From an uncultured Schlesneria sp. (GTDB lineage: Bacteria > Planctomycetota > Planctomycetia > Planctomycetales > Planctomycetaceae), in contig CAIVEI010000206.1 in assembly GCA_903904835.1 (NCBI GenBank), forward strand, positions 36,993 to 100,992: DNA of 64,000 nucleotides. The letters run 5' to 3'. A program made the translations under genes and the position numbers. The notes below the pieces were generated by a model. That model made no database searches and was not told the origin of the DNA. It saw only the letters and a program-made list of their open reading frames with translations. Of the stretch, positions 35,841 to 45,880 are shown one piece after another (the stretch's first letter is position 1; each line of letters starts with the position of its first letter).

Positions 35841-37247
35841 GTGAAGTCCAAGTTTCGGGCCGCGCTCGCGGTATTATTGTTTGCTTCTGTGTCAGCAGTG
35901 GACTTGATTGCGGAAGAAATGGCTGGCTCTGTGTCGGCATCTCAAGTTCCGCCCCCCAATCAATTTAATTCCGGCGACATCGCCTGGATGCTCACCTCTT
36001 CGGCACTTGTGCTTATGATGACAGCACCTGGGTTGGCGTTGTTCTACGGCGGTCTGGTTCGGAAGAAAAATATTTTGGGAGTGATGATGCAGTGCATCAC
36101 GCTGATGGGCGTGATGTCGGTTATCTGGGCGTTATACGGTTACAGTTTATGCTTTGGCGATTCCGTCGGGGGGATGGGTCTGATCGGCGATTTCAAGTAC
36201 GCGTTTTTGAACGGGGTTGCTCCGTACTGGGACGAGCAATTGAAAATCGGGGTGCATCCCGCGTACAGCCCTTCGTTGCCACGTTCGGTTCACATGGTTT
36301 TTCAGATGATGTTCTTCATCATTACGCCTGCACTGATTTGTGGTGCATTCGCAGAACGAATGAAGTTCAGCTCGATGGTGCTGTTCTCGGTCTTGTGGGG
36401 GACGTTCATTTATTGTCCGGTGGCTCACTGGGTCTGGTCTGATCTGGGGTGGTGTTCAGAGCTGAATGCCAAAGCGACTTATCGTGCTTATGATTTTGCC
36501 GGTGGCACGGTCGTTCATATTACTTCAGGAATTTCAGCACTGGTCTGTTCTCTTCTGCTGGGAAAACGCCTGGGATATGGGCAGGAACCGATGCCTCCGC
36601 ATAATCTCACCTACACCTACATCGGCGCAACGATGCTGTGGTTCGGTTGGTTCGGATTCAACGCCGGTAGTGCCGGGGCCGCTGATCTTCGTGCGGCGAA
36701 TGCGTTTGTGACGACACACATGGCTGCAGCGGCCGGTACAATTTCCTGGGCATTGATCGAGTGGGTTGTTCGAGGTAAGCCAAGCATTCTCGGAGCCTGT
36801 TCTGGTGCGGTGGCCGGGTTGGTTTGTGTCACGCCAGCCAGTGGATCAGCAACGCCAATGAGCGGGATTATTCTCGGTCTGTGTGCCGGTGCCGTCTGTT
36901 TCTATGCCTGCACAACGATTAAGAACAAGTTTGGTTACGATGATTCATTGGATGCGTTCGGTGTTCACGGAGTCGGAGGGACACTTGGGGCGCTGCTGAC
37001 CGGCGTTTTTGCAACGCGGGCAGTCATTCCCGGTGTGACAGAGCCATGCGGCTTACTTGAAGGGAATGCGAATCAAGTGATTGCTCAGGCGGTGGGGGCC
37101 GGAGCCGCCATGTTGCTGGCCGTGATTGGGACAGTAATCATCCTCAAAATTGTCGATGCCGTTCTTGGTTTGCGAGTGAATCAAGCCGGGGAATTGCAGG
37201 GATTGGATATCAATCAACATGGTGAAGAAGGTTACATCTTCTATTGA
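35841..37247 (+). CDS. amt: Ammonium transporter (AmtB/Rh family)
   Basis: 468 residues from GTG 35841 (GGGAG, six-base spacing) with a signal-like first segment, then eleven membrane helices. Hallmarks are FYGGLVRKKN, the pore histidines in GGTVVHITSGISAL and DAFGVHGVGGTLGALLTG, WFGWFGFNAGS, and the C-terminal GLDINQHGEEGYIFY, which is the cytoplasmic tail contacted by P-II. It carries ammonium across the inner membrane. The neighbouring genes encode its P-II regulators and their modifying enzyme, and a sigma-54 element precedes it, all pointing to nitrogen-limited expression. Confidence 0.96.
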   Translation: MKSKFRAALAVLLFASVSAVDLIAEEMAGSVSASQVPPPNQFNSGDIAWMLTSSALVLMMTAPGLALFYGGLVRKKNILGVMMQCITLMGVMSVIWALYGYSLCFGDSVGGMGLIGDFKYAFLNGVAPYWDEQLKIGVHPAYSPSLPRSVHMVFQMMFFIITPALICGAFAERMKFSSMVLFSVLWGTFIYCPVAHWVWSDLGWCSELNAKATYRAYDFAGGTVVHITSGISALVCSLLLGKRLGYGQEPMPPHNLTYTYIGATMLWFGWFGFNAGSAGAADLRAANAFVTTHMAAAAGTISWALIEWVVRGKPSILGACSGAVAGLVCVTPASGSATPMSGIILGLCAGAVCFYACTTIKNKFGYDDSLDAFGVHGVGGTLGALLTGVFATRAVIPGVTEPCGLLEGNANQVIAQAVGAGAAMLLAVIGTVIILKIVDAVLGLRVNQAGELQGLDINQHGEEGYIFY

Positions 37248-37263
37248 TCCGAATTCCGTCAAC

Positions 37264-37300
37264 GGGTGCCAGTCCTTGTTTTTGTCAGCGACTGGCACCC
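37264..37300. terminator. Strong hairpin after amt
   Basis: An 11-bp perfect stem, GGGTGCCAGTC / GACTGGCACCC (37264-37274 with 37290-37300), starts 17 bases after the amt stop. The loop contains TTGTTTTTG; no T-tract follows, so it may be an attenuator or RNA-stabilising hairpin rather than a full terminator. Confidence 0.45.
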
Positions 37301-37362
37301 CACTCGTGCAAAAGACTTGCAGGGACGATGCGAGGCATCCGTATGAGGATGATGTCTCGTGC

Positions 37363-37763
<401 letters not shown>

Positions 37764-37901
37764 GCTGACAGAGATAGAATTGCCGGTGAAAGTTGATCAA
37801 GTAAGCTATCCGCGTTAATTGTCAATTGACGCATCGAGACCGAGACTTCACAATCAGTGAAGAAGCGCTCGGCATATGAAGTTTTTAATGGTCCGAGATA
37901 A

Positions 37902-38258
<357 letters not shown>

Positions 38259-38288
38259 TCCTCGGACACAAACGACCTTCGGGAATGA

Positions 38289-41042
38289 GTGAAAATGGAG
38301 GCCGCCATTTCCGAGGTTCGTGCTCCATCGATCGTTGCCGGTTCCGGTGCCACGCCGATTGCTCGAACAGAGCGAATCGCCGTGTTACGGAAACGGATCG
38401 ACGATGTGCGGCAACAGACTCGCAAGCGGTTTCAGCATGGCGCGTCGGGACTGCAGACAGCATCTTTCTTGTCACAACTGATGGACGAATTTGTTGTCCA
38501 CGTGTTCGAGGAAGTTCTTGCCGATGCAGGTCCGACGCTCGCTGAGTCTCTTCGTGGGCAGTTTGCCATCGTCGCCGTCGGCGGGACAGGCCGAGGGGAC
38601 GTCTGTCCTTATTCTGACCTGGATCTTTTGTTTCTGCATTCGCCGAAGGTGACATCGGTCTTCGAACCGGTCACCTCGCAGGTCCAGCGGGACCTGTGGG
38701 ACGCGGGGTTGAAGCTTGGTGCCAGTTGTCGGACTGTCGCTGATTCTCTTTCGTGGGCGAAGCAAGAGCCCCAATTCGCCACCGGACTGATTGATGCGCG
38801 CCTGCTCAGCGGAGAGGCATCGTTATTCGAGCAGCTTCGAACGAAGTTTGATCGATCCATTGTCAAATCGCGTTCCAGTGAGTTCCTTGCGAAAGTCGTC
38901 ACGGCACGGGACAAAGAGCGAACGGAATTCGGAGCCACAACACAACAGCTTGAGCCTGACGTGAAACGATCATTGGGTGGGTTACGCGATCTGCATCTGA
39001 TTCGATGGATCGCGTTTGCACTGCACGGTTCGGGCGATGTTGATTCCTTGCGATTACACGGGACGATTACCAAGGAAGACGCTCGGCGTCTGGTCCATGC
39101 TTACGAGTTTCTTGTCGGCTTGCGGATCGATCTGCACTTCGCCGCAGGGAAAGAGCAGGACACGTTGTCGCGTGACGACCAGTTGCGGATTGCAAAGCTG
39201 AGAAATATTTCAGCGAGCGAAGGGCAGCTTCCCGTCGAACGGTTTATGCAAGAGTACTTTCAGCACAGTTCGGCAGTGGCCGATGTGACTCATCAGCTTA
39301 TCGAACGAACGCGGCGAAAGCCGTGGACCAATCGAGCCGTCGATTACCTGATGTCTTATCGCATTGATGAGATCTATAGCGTCGGTCCTGATTCGATCGA
39401 TATTCCCAGTGGACGTGCTCGTCGAACGGCCTGCGGCACACTGGAAGGTGTTCTGCACTTGTACTTGACTGCTGCACGTTACGGACGTCGTGTGGCTCCG
39501 AAATTGGCTGAGCAAATCAAGCAGCAGCAGATCAAGCCCCCCGCCATCCTTTCGACCGAAGCGTCGCATTCGTTCCTGGCATTGTTGAAGACTACAGGTA
39601 AGCTGGGTGAGGCGCTGCGTGGCTTGCACGAGAATGGTGTATTGGAAGCGGTTCTTCCCTGTTTTCAACACGTTCGATGCCTGCTTCAATTCAATCAATA
39701 TCATCACTACACCGTTGATGAACATACTCTACGAGCGATCGAAGCGGCTGAAGGTTTCATGGCCGATCCGGGTTCCGTCGGTCAGGCCTATCGCGAAATC
39801 CACAGTAAGGAACTCCTTCATCTTGCGTTGTTGCTCCACGATGCAGGAAAGGGATACGAAGAGGACCACAGCGAGGTCGGACGACGGCTTGCCTCAGATA
39901 TTGCCCAACGCCTGGGGCTTCCCGATCATCAACGTGACCAGGTGATGTTTCTTGTTCATCGTCATTTGCGGATGGCAGATCTGGCTTTGCGTCGTGATAT
40001 CAATGACCCTGCCGTATTGCTCAAATTCAGCCACGAAGTGGGTAGCCCGGAATCGCTACGGATGCTGTTTGTACTGACCGCTGCCGATATTTCGGCTGTT
40101 GGTCCAGGGGTCTGGAATCAATGGAAGGCCGAACTGACGACAACGCTTTACGAACGGACAATGCTCTGGCTGAATGGTAAGAGCCATCTGTTTGATGAGG
40201 CGACGCGACTGAAAACGATCAAACAACAAGTTGCGTTTTTGATTGAAGAGTCCGGGTCAGGAAAACATCACGGATCAACGCGTACCGTTGAGCTTGACCC
40301 CATCACATTGAAGCTCGATCAGTTTCCCGCCCACTACCTGCTGGAAACGCCTCCCTCTCGAATCGCCGATGATTTTCGAGTCGCTCAGGCTCGCCAACCA
40401 GACGATATCCATGTTGAAGCTGTGTATGACTCGGAAACGGCGACCGTCGAGTACCGGATTATCACTCATGAGCAGCTTGCTCCCGGGTGCTTTCACAAGC
40501 TGTCCGGGGTACTGTCAGCGAAACGCCTGGTGATTTTGTCTGCCGCGATTTGCACGACCCTTGATGGCGTGATTATCGATGTTTATCGAGTTCGAGATGC
40601 TGATCATTCGGGTGAGATTCCAACATGGCGCGTCGATGATGTTGCCGTCACGATTCGAAAAGTGCTTCGAGGTGAAATGGACGTCGAGTCATTATTGAAA
40701 TCGAGGGGCAAGTTTGCACTGCAGGCCGCAGCAGGTCCCGTATCAGATCTGCCGATGCGCGTCGTCGTCGATAATGAATCATCCGATCGATACACCGTGA
40801 TTGACGTGTTTACTCACGATCGTCCGGGTTTGCTTTATGCGATTACCAGGACGATTTACGAACTTAAATTAAGCGTTGTTCTCGCCAAGATCGCGACGCA
40901 TTTCGATCAGGTGCTTGACGTGTTTTTTGTGACGGAATCAGACGGCTTGAAAGTCAACGACAGCGAACGTCTGAACTCCATTCGTGAACGATTAACGACC
41001 CAGTTAGCCAGCTTTGAGAAGTCGGCACTTGCTGAACAATAG
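38289..41042 (+). CDS. glnD: [Protein-PII] uridylyltransferase / uridylyl-removing enzyme
   Basis: 917 residues from GTG 38289 (ATG 38295 also possible). The nucleotidyltransferase motif VGGTGRGDVCPYSDLDLLFLH (about 97-117) matches GlnD, as does GGLRDLHLIRWIAFAL. An HD phosphohydrolase domain has LLHDAGKGYEEDHSEVG (about residue 514-530) and the later LVHRHLRMADLALRRDI. Two C-terminal ACT domains follow (about 700-770, and 835-895, YTVIDVFTHDRPGLLYAITRTIYELKLSVVLAKI), which sense glutamine. The enzyme uridylylates P-II at Tyr51 when glutamine is low and removes UMP when it is high, so it would act on both P-II copies just upstream. Confidence 0.96.
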   Translation: MKMEAAISEVRAPSIVAGSGATPIARTERIAVLRKRIDDVRQQTRKRFQHGASGLQTASFLSQLMDEFVVHVFEEVLADAGPTLAESLRGQFAIVAVGGTGRGDVCPYSDLDLLFLHSPKVTSVFEPVTSQVQRDLWDAGLKLGASCRTVADSLSWAKQEPQFATGLIDARLLSGEASLFEQLRTKFDRSIVKSRSSEFLAKVVTARDKERTEFGATTQQLEPDVKRSLGGLRDLHLIRWIAFALHGSGDVDSLRLHGTITKEDARRLVHAYEFLVGLRIDLHFAAGKEQDTLSRDDQLRIAKLRNISASEGQLPVERFMQEYFQHSSAVADVTHQLIERTRRKPWTNRAVDYLMSYRIDEIYSVGPDSIDIPSGRARRTACGTLEGVLHLYLTAARYGRRVAPKLAEQIKQQQIKPPAILSTEASHSFLALLKTTGKLGEALRGLHENGVLEAVLPCFQHVRCLLQFNQYHHYTVDEHTLRAIEAAEGFMADPGSVGQAYREIHSKELLHLALLLHDAGKGYEEDHSEVGRRLASDIAQRLGLPDHQRDQVMFLVHRHLRMADLALRRDINDPAVLLKFSHEVGSPESLRMLFVLTAADISAVGPGVWNQWKAELTTTLYERTMLWLNGKSHLFDEATRLKTIKQQVAFLIEESGSGKHHGSTRTVELDPITLKLDQFPAHYLLETPPSRIADDFRVAQARQPDDIHVEAVYDSETATVEYRIITHEQLAPGCFHKLSGVLSAKRLVILSAAICTTLDGVIIDVYRVRDADHSGEIPTWRVDDVAVTIRKVLRGEMDVESLLKSRGKFALQAAAGPVSDLPMRVVVDNESSDRYTVIDVFTHDRPGLLYAITRTIYELKLSVVLAKIATHFDQVLDVFFVTESDGLKVNDSERLNSIRERLTTQLASFEKSALAEQ

Positions 41043-41137
41043 GCTGAAAAGGGGCTAACGTTATTGCGGGACGTCCAGATGGCCGCTATATTAGCCGGGT
41101 CATGAGCAGGTTTTTACCCATTGATACACGGAGGTTA

Positions 41138-41320
41138 ATGGTGCAAATTCACGATTTCGATCTGACCGTCGGTGATATTTTGCGAGTCGGTGACACAGTC
41201 ATCACAGTGATCGACATCGATAACGGCGAAGTGACATTTCGAGTGGATGAGGGGGAAATTCACGATGACCCTCGAATGAACGACCCGATGGAAGTTGCAT
41301 CGATTTCAATTCCGCGATAA
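41138..41320 (+). CDS. Small beta-rich protein, function unknown
   Basis: GGAGG (41130-41134) stands three bases before ATG 41138 and six before the adjacent GTG 41141, so GTG may be the true start; a longer reading from 41102 is unlikely. The 59-60 residues read as five strands (VGDILRVGDTVITVIDIDNGEVTFRVD), acidic, with a proline at the end. The strand rhythm is like CsrA, but the RNA-binding residues of CsrA are not there. The gene follows glnD by about 95 bases and could share its transcript. Confidence 0.65.
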   Translation: MVQIHDFDLTVGDILRVGDTVITVIDIDNGEVTFRVDEGEIHDDPRMNDPMEVASISIPR

Positions 41321-41344
41321 CCCATCTGGCGCAAAAACCCGTCT

Positions 41345-41389
41345 GGTAAGTGATCAAGCCACTGGTTTTGTCTGATCAGATCACTTACC
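41345..41389. terminator. Inverted repeat between convergent genes
   Basis: GGTAAGTGATC (41345-41355) pairs perfectly with GATCACTTACC (41379-41389). The loop holds GGTTTTG. The right arm overlaps the stop codon of the beta-helix gene, so it could end transcripts from both sides. Confidence 0.5.
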
Positions 41390-42235
41390 CACGGTTGCAG
41401 GTTCTTCGATGTCGCAATCATTCGGTATCGCGAACGAATGATTAATCACGAGCAATTGATGGCGCCCATTCGCTGCGATTTTACCACCGAAAAGCTCAAT
41501 TCTTGATGCACCGCTTGAGACGACGCCAGCCCGACCATTTTCGATCGCCGTAACGTTGTCGAGGATAATCCCATCGCAGAGGCCCTGGGCGTGTAGTCCG
41601 TCAAAACGGAAATGCTGTAAAACCACGTTTGAGATCACCACATTGCTGACTTGATGCAATGAAATACCGGTCTGATCCGCAGCAAAGGCAAACGCCTGAT
41701 CTTCAGGGGAATTGTCCCCATCCTGGCGGAAATACAAACTCCCTCGCCACGCGACCCAATGGCCAGGCTTCAAGTTTGAAAGTGGTTCCAGTCCGTTTTC
41801 AGGAACGTACTCTGGAAGCGGCCGACCGTTTCGCAATAGACGGTAATAACCTTTTCGAGTCAAAGTTAACTTCCAGAGTTTTGGCCTGACTTGTTGCCAG
41901 CTTCCCGGTGGAACGGCTCTTAAGCCACTGATCGTTGCACCATTTCCCTCAATGACGAATGGATGGTAACGAGTACCGCTATGCCGTTCGCCCGTCAGCG
42001 AGATTGAACCATAATAAGGGATTCCGGTGTTGCGAAGCACAATTACATCACTGAATTGCGCCAGTTGAACCGCTCTTCCAAGCGTAGCAACAGGTCCCGA
42101 ATTTGCGCCTCGAGATTCGACACTCGCTCCGTCATAGGAATCTCGACCCATTGAGCTGTCAACATAGATTTCGCCCGCGACCACGGGGATGTTGAAGACG
42201 ACAACAGCAATAAGAGTAACGAGACGTCCAAGCAT
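41381..42235 (-). CDS. Secreted right-handed beta-helix protein
   Basis: ATG 42235 follows GGGGGAAG, giving 284 residues with a signal peptide ending at VVAGEIYVD. 'YVDSSMGRDSYDGASVES...GPVATLGRAVQLAQFSDVIVLRNTG' is the usual opening of parallel beta-helix proteins. The later 'VSNVVISNVVLQHFRFDGLHAQGLCDGIILDNVTAIENGRAGVVSSGASRIELFGGKIAANGRH' shows the repeated coils. It may bind or cleave a polysaccharide. It is shorter than most pectate-lyase-like proteins, so the C-terminal part may be missing. Confidence 0.75.
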   Translation of the reverse strand: MLGRLVTLIAVVVFNIPVVAGEIYVDSSMGRDSYDGASVESRGANSGPVATLGRAVQLAQFSDVIVLRNTGIPYYGSISLTGERHSGTRYHPFVIEGNGATISGLRAVPPGSWQQVRPKLWKLTLTRKGYYRLLRNGRPLPEYVPENGLEPLSNLKPGHWVAWRGSLYFRQDGDNSPEDQAFAFAADQTGISLHQVSNVVISNVVLQHFRFDGLHAQGLCDGIILDNVTAIENGRAGVVSSGASRIELFGGKIAANGRHQLLVINHSFAIPNDCDIEEPATVGK

Positions 42236-42535
42236 GACTTCCCCCTGTCGGCTCAACCCAGGCACCGAATTCATCAATTCACGCGACTTGACTCGTCACA
42301 AAGCCTGCGGCTCGGGTTCGTGATTTACTGTGATCTTGGTTTTGGATAACGTCGCCAAGCCGACTATCGTCGTCAGCAGTTGCTGCCGTTGTGAAGTCCA
42401 TTTTTGGTGAGTCGTTGGTTATTCAAGATGCCTGGCAGGGAATAACGATTATACGCAGTAGGCATAGCGGTTGTCGGTCATCGTCCGCTTTGTGGCCTCA
42501 AAAAAGAACTGACCCTCAAGGAACTGCCTCGACTT

Positions 42536-43198
42536 TCAGAGAACGCCGTATTTGGCAAACGCCTCCGTCGCCTTCAATCCGTTTCGGATCGAATCGCGAA
42601 CGATATTTTCTGCGTGGACTTTGTCCCAGGCACGCCGAATCGCTTCTTGTTCGACGATCTGCGGGACGACGACGACCCCGTCTTCATCGGCGAATACGAG
42701 ATCGCCAGGATGAAAGTGGACTCCATCCAGTTCGATCGGTACGTCAATATCAACAACGCGTTGTCGGTTCAGGCTGTCGTAAACGCAAGTCGATCTCGCG
42801 AATACAGGGAAATTCAGTGCACGAATCTTGCTGACATCACGGATCGCACCATCCACAATGGCACCGACACATCCACGATTCAGTGCCGCAGTCGTCAGTA
42901 ATTCGCCCCAGATTCCTGATCGGACAGATCCACCTGCGGCAGCGATCAAAACATCATCGAGCTGGCAATCGTCCACGGCCTTCAATTCGAGCTCATACGG
43001 GTGTGGGTCGACGTGAGCCATGTCGACCCAGAGTGTTGTCTTGCATCGTCCGACCAATAATCCGGTCGACGTAAACGGACGCAAGGGCAATCGGGGTGAC
43101 TGTCGTTTGTAGCCCAGCCCGTCGAGTGCGTCACTGACGACAGCGCTATAAAGGGATTCACGCATCATCGCCAGCGTAATTGTCGAGGCTTCGGTCAT
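42536..43198 (-). CDS. RraA family protein (HMG/CHA aldolase-like)
   Basis: From ATG 43198 (AAGGAA upstream) the product has 220 residues. Motifs are VVSDALDGLGYK near the start, the ligand-binding stretch 'AAGGSVRSGIWGELLTTAALNRGCVGAIVDGAIRDVSKIRAL', and the metal-binding end 'GVHFHPGDLVFADEDGVVVVPQ'. This fold covers RraA (RNase E inhibitor), aldolases for 4-hydroxy-4-methyl-2-oxoglutarate, and demethylmenaquinone-methyltransferase-like proteins. The GAIRD...FPVFAR pattern and the aldolase neighbour (44.8 kb) favour an aldolase/decarboxylase role, but the substrate is not certain. Confidence 0.88.
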   Translation of the reverse strand: MTEASTITLAMMRESLYSAVVSDALDGLGYKRQSPRLPLRPFTSTGLLVGRCKTTLWVDMAHVDPHPYELELKAVDDCQLDDVLIAAAGGSVRSGIWGELLTTAALNRGCVGAIVDGAIRDVSKIRALNFPVFARSTCVYDSLNRQRVVDIDVPIELDGVHFHPGDLVFADEDGVVVVPQIVEQEAIRRAWDKVHAENIVRDSIRNGLKATEAFAKYGVL

Positions 43199-43435
43199 GT
43201 GATTCCTTGATGAGATCGTCGAACACGGCCCGCCAAGGTCATGTCCACAAAGAGTGTTTGCTTTGAACCCGCTACCCGTAGACCCGCAGTCCAACTGTTG
43301 TGATAATACCGTCTCAATCTAACGGTGTGAATTTGAAGCGACCAGAAGCCGTAGTGAGACTCTTCCTTCGTAATCGACCTCAATCGCAAAATTCCATCGC
43401 AGATCTGCTCAGAAGAGATTAATAAGAAGTAGTTC

Positions 43436-44356
43436 ATGTACGATCTGATCGGTGATATTCACGGGCATGCCGACGCGTTGACGCAACTGCTCGAACGGCT
43501 CGATTATCGGAAAATCCGGGGGATCTATCGTCATCCGGATCGCAAAGTGATCTTCCTGGGCGACTACATTGACCGGGGACCGAAAATCCGGCAGGTACTG
43601 ACGATCGTCCGGGGAATGGTTGAAGAGAACGCAGCGCTGGCCATTATGGGCAACCATGAACTGAACGCTTTAGCGTTCCATACGGAAGACCCTGCTCGTC
43701 AGGGGACGTTTCTTCGCAAAAGAAATACAACGAATATCCGACAACACGCTCAGACGATTGTTCAACTCAATGATCAAGAGCTCGAGTCGAGTCTGAACTG
43801 GTTTCGTACGCTTCCGATGTGGCTGGACCTTGACGGACTTCGAGCTGTTCATGCATGCTGGGATGAGCCGGCGATGGCAATGATTGCCAATGCGATCGAC
43901 GGTCACGGAGGGATCACCACAGACTTTTTGCAGACTGTCTATGAGAGCGGCAATGGTTTGCTCGCACCGGTCGAAGTCGTTCTCAAGGGGAAGGAAGCAA
44001 AGCTGCCACAGAACATGATCGTCAAAGACAACGATGGACATCCACGAACCAAAATGCGCACTCGTTGGTACTTGTCACCCCAAGGGCAGACGTACCGGAC
44101 GTATGCGCTGCAGTCCGATGAACTTAGCTGCGACCTGGCACTTGACGCGGCGGTCGCCCGCAAAGCTGATCCCTATCCGATTTCGGCCAAGCCCGTCTTT
44201 GTGGGCCACTACTGTTTGACGAACACGCTTCCAGCAGTTCTGGCTCACAATGTTGCGTGTTTGGATTTTGGCGTTGTCAAAGGGGGGTTTCTGTGTGCTT
44301 ATCGCTGGAACGGCGAGCAAAAGCTTTCAAACGACAATTTTGTCAGGACCGTCTAG
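43436..44356 (+). CDS. Calcineurin-like metallophosphoesterase (PrpE/ApaH-like)
   Basis: 306 residues. Metal-binding motifs are GDIHGH (residues 6-11), GDYIDRGP (about 42-49), GNHE (about 72-75), a conserved His in VHACWDE, and FVGHY near 253. This is the class of diadenosine-tetraphosphate or serine/threonine phosphatases such as PrpE. Probably a cytoplasmic phosphoesterase; the substrate is unknown. It ends four bases before the stop of the convergent DoxX gene. Confidence 0.92.
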   Translation: MYDLIGDIHGHADALTQLLERLDYRKIRGIYRHPDRKVIFLGDYIDRGPKIRQVLTIVRGMVEENAALAIMGNHELNALAFHTEDPARQGTFLRKRNTTNIRQHAQTIVQLNDQELESSLNWFRTLPMWLDLDGLRAVHACWDEPAMAMIANAIDGHGGITTDFLQTVYESGNGLLAPVEVVLKGKEAKLPQNMIVKDNDGHPRTKMRTRWYLSPQGQTYRTYALQSDELSCDLALDAAVARKADPYPISAKPVFVGHYCLTNTLPAVLAHNVACLDFGVVKGGFLCAYRWNGEQKLSNDNFVRTV

Positions 44357-44360
44357 CTTT

Positions 44361-44732
44361 CTACGGCGTTCTCTTTTTCGTGTAACAATGGGCCCAAAAA
44401 ATTAGCACCGCTTGAAGAATCAAACGTATGAAATGAACCGACGGTGATGCCGGGACAATTTCCTGATGCTGATACAGATAGATATTGGCTGGAAAGACAG
44501 CAATCAATAAGGCGATGATTCCCCATGCCGCCAATTGCGATTGCTTTGGTATCAACAACGAAATCCCCAGTGCGATTTCAAAGAGGCCACTCAGGTAAAC
44601 CAACTCTCGATGGAATGGCAGATAGGGGGGCATGATCTTCAAAAAGAAATCGGGATTAAGAAAGTGCCCGATCCCGGCTGTGACCATGAGAAGAGCGAGC
44701 AGAGCTTTAAAAATCAGCCGAATTGTTGCCAC
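44361..44732 (-). CDS. DoxX family membrane protein
   Basis: I choose GTG 44732, where GGGAG stands five bases upstream; a TTG at 44768 would add twelve polar residues. The 123 residues form four membrane helices: RLIFKALLALLMVTAGIGHFL, LVYLSGLFEIALGISLLI, WGIIALLIAVFPANIYLY and FIRLILQAVLIFWAHCY. 'AGIGHFLNPDFFLKIMPPYLPFHRELVYLSGLFEIALGI' is a DoxX/YfiD-type signature. Function in quinone or redox handling is uncertain. Confidence 0.85.
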   Translation of the reverse strand: MATIRLIFKALLALLMVTAGIGHFLNPDFFLKIMPPYLPFHRELVYLSGLFEIALGISLLIPKQSQLAAWGIIALLIAVFPANIYLYQHQEIVPASPSVHFIRLILQAVLIFWAHCYTKKRTP

Positions 44733-44828
44733 TTTGTCTCCCGGTCGTTCACGTTGAAGTTGGCTCAAAGAAAAAACGGTCCCGAAATCGACGTGCGAAA
44801 TCGGGACTGAAACCGGTAGCGACGTTGA

Positions 44829-45623
44829 TCAATACCGAGCAAGGTCCCCTGCCTTCTTGTATCCCAGGCCTTCCACATTCTTTTGTGCTTCGGAGACCAT
44901 GAAGCGAAGCTCGCTGCTGAGTGCAATGAATTGCCAGCCTTCGGCGATCCGTCGTTTTGCGTCTTCAAGAGACTGAACATGTAAGCCGACCGGAGTTCCG
45001 CATTTCTTTCCAATGGCGAGAATCCGCTGCAGCATGGCTTCGAACACTTCGGGCGACGGGTCCTTGCCATCCGGTGTTCTCATCTGAAATCCCAGGTCGT
45101 TTGGACCCACGAAGATCGCGTCCACACCAGGCAGACTGTAGATTTCTTCGGCGTTCCTGACCCCTTCCGGAGATTCGGTCTGCAGGACAACAAGAACTTC
45201 GTCATTGGCATGCTTAAAGTAGTCACCAGCATTCGTATCGAAGTTCATTGCGTGCATCCCTCCACCGACTGATCGATTGCCGGTTGGGGGATACTTCGCT
45301 GCCGCGATCGCGATCTTCGCTTCTTGAACGGTGTTGACCATCGGAACGACAATGCCATGGGCACCCGCATCCAATACGCGCTTAATATAGTCGTGATCGC
45401 CGCGCGGAACTCGCGCGAGACAGATGCAACCTGCGTCAGCAACTGCGCCAAAGAGCTGTCCGGCATTGTCCCAGCCGATCGGCGAGTGTTCGAGATCGAC
45501 CGTCAGCCAGGGAAATCCCACGCGAGCCATCAATCGTGCCGCAAACACATTTCCCAGCGACAACCATGTTCCAACTTGAGGCAACCCAGCCTTCAATGCC
45601 GCTTTGACTGAATTCTTTCGCAT
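44829..45623 (-). CDS. HpcH/HpaI aldolase family protein
   Basis: 264 residues; ATG 45623 follows GGAGAGGT. The TIM-barrel aldolase motifs are clear: [88 protein letters not shown], and [15 protein letters not shown], with Glu and Asp for divalent metal binding. Members cleave 2-keto-3-deoxy sugar acids or related hydroxy-oxo acids to pyruvate plus an aldehyde. It could work in the same catabolic route as the RraA-like protein at 42.5 kb, though they are not in one operon. Confidence 0.93.
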   Translation of the reverse strand: MRKNSVKAALKAGLPQVGTWLSLGNVFAARLMARVGFPWLTVDLEHSPIGWDNAGQLFGAVADAGCICLARVPRGDHDYIKRVLDAGAHGIVVPMVNTVQEAKIAIAAAKYPPTGNRSVGGGMHAMNFDTNAGDYFKHANDEVLVVLQTESPEGVRNAEEIYSLPGVDAIFVGPNDLGFQMRTPDGKDPSPEVFEAMLQRILAIGKKCGTPVGLHVQSLEDAKRRIAEGWQFIALSSELRFMVSEAQKNVEGLGYKKAGDLARY

Positions 45624-45880
45624 GTCACCTCTCCAACTCGTAATTCGAACTCAAAAACTCAACGAAGCATGAGTGTCTTCGCAATTGCCGGTTGAAGCAA
45701 GTGCCACGACGGCCAACGTACTGATTTAATGAGTTGTCGTAATCGTGAGTAAACATCGCCTTTGACACTTCCCCTCGCGACACGAAAATGCGATCTTTTC
45801 CTGATGTGCGATTCGAGTATCAAGTGCGTTGAATCGACGTGGTGAAAAACGACTGGTGAGTCAGGCCCGAATGGGCATGG

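Noticed and set aside
41138..41320. Calling the small protein after glnD CsrA
   Set aside because: Only the strand rhythm matches; the conserved N-terminal L-L-R and C-terminal RNA-contact residues of CsrA are absent.
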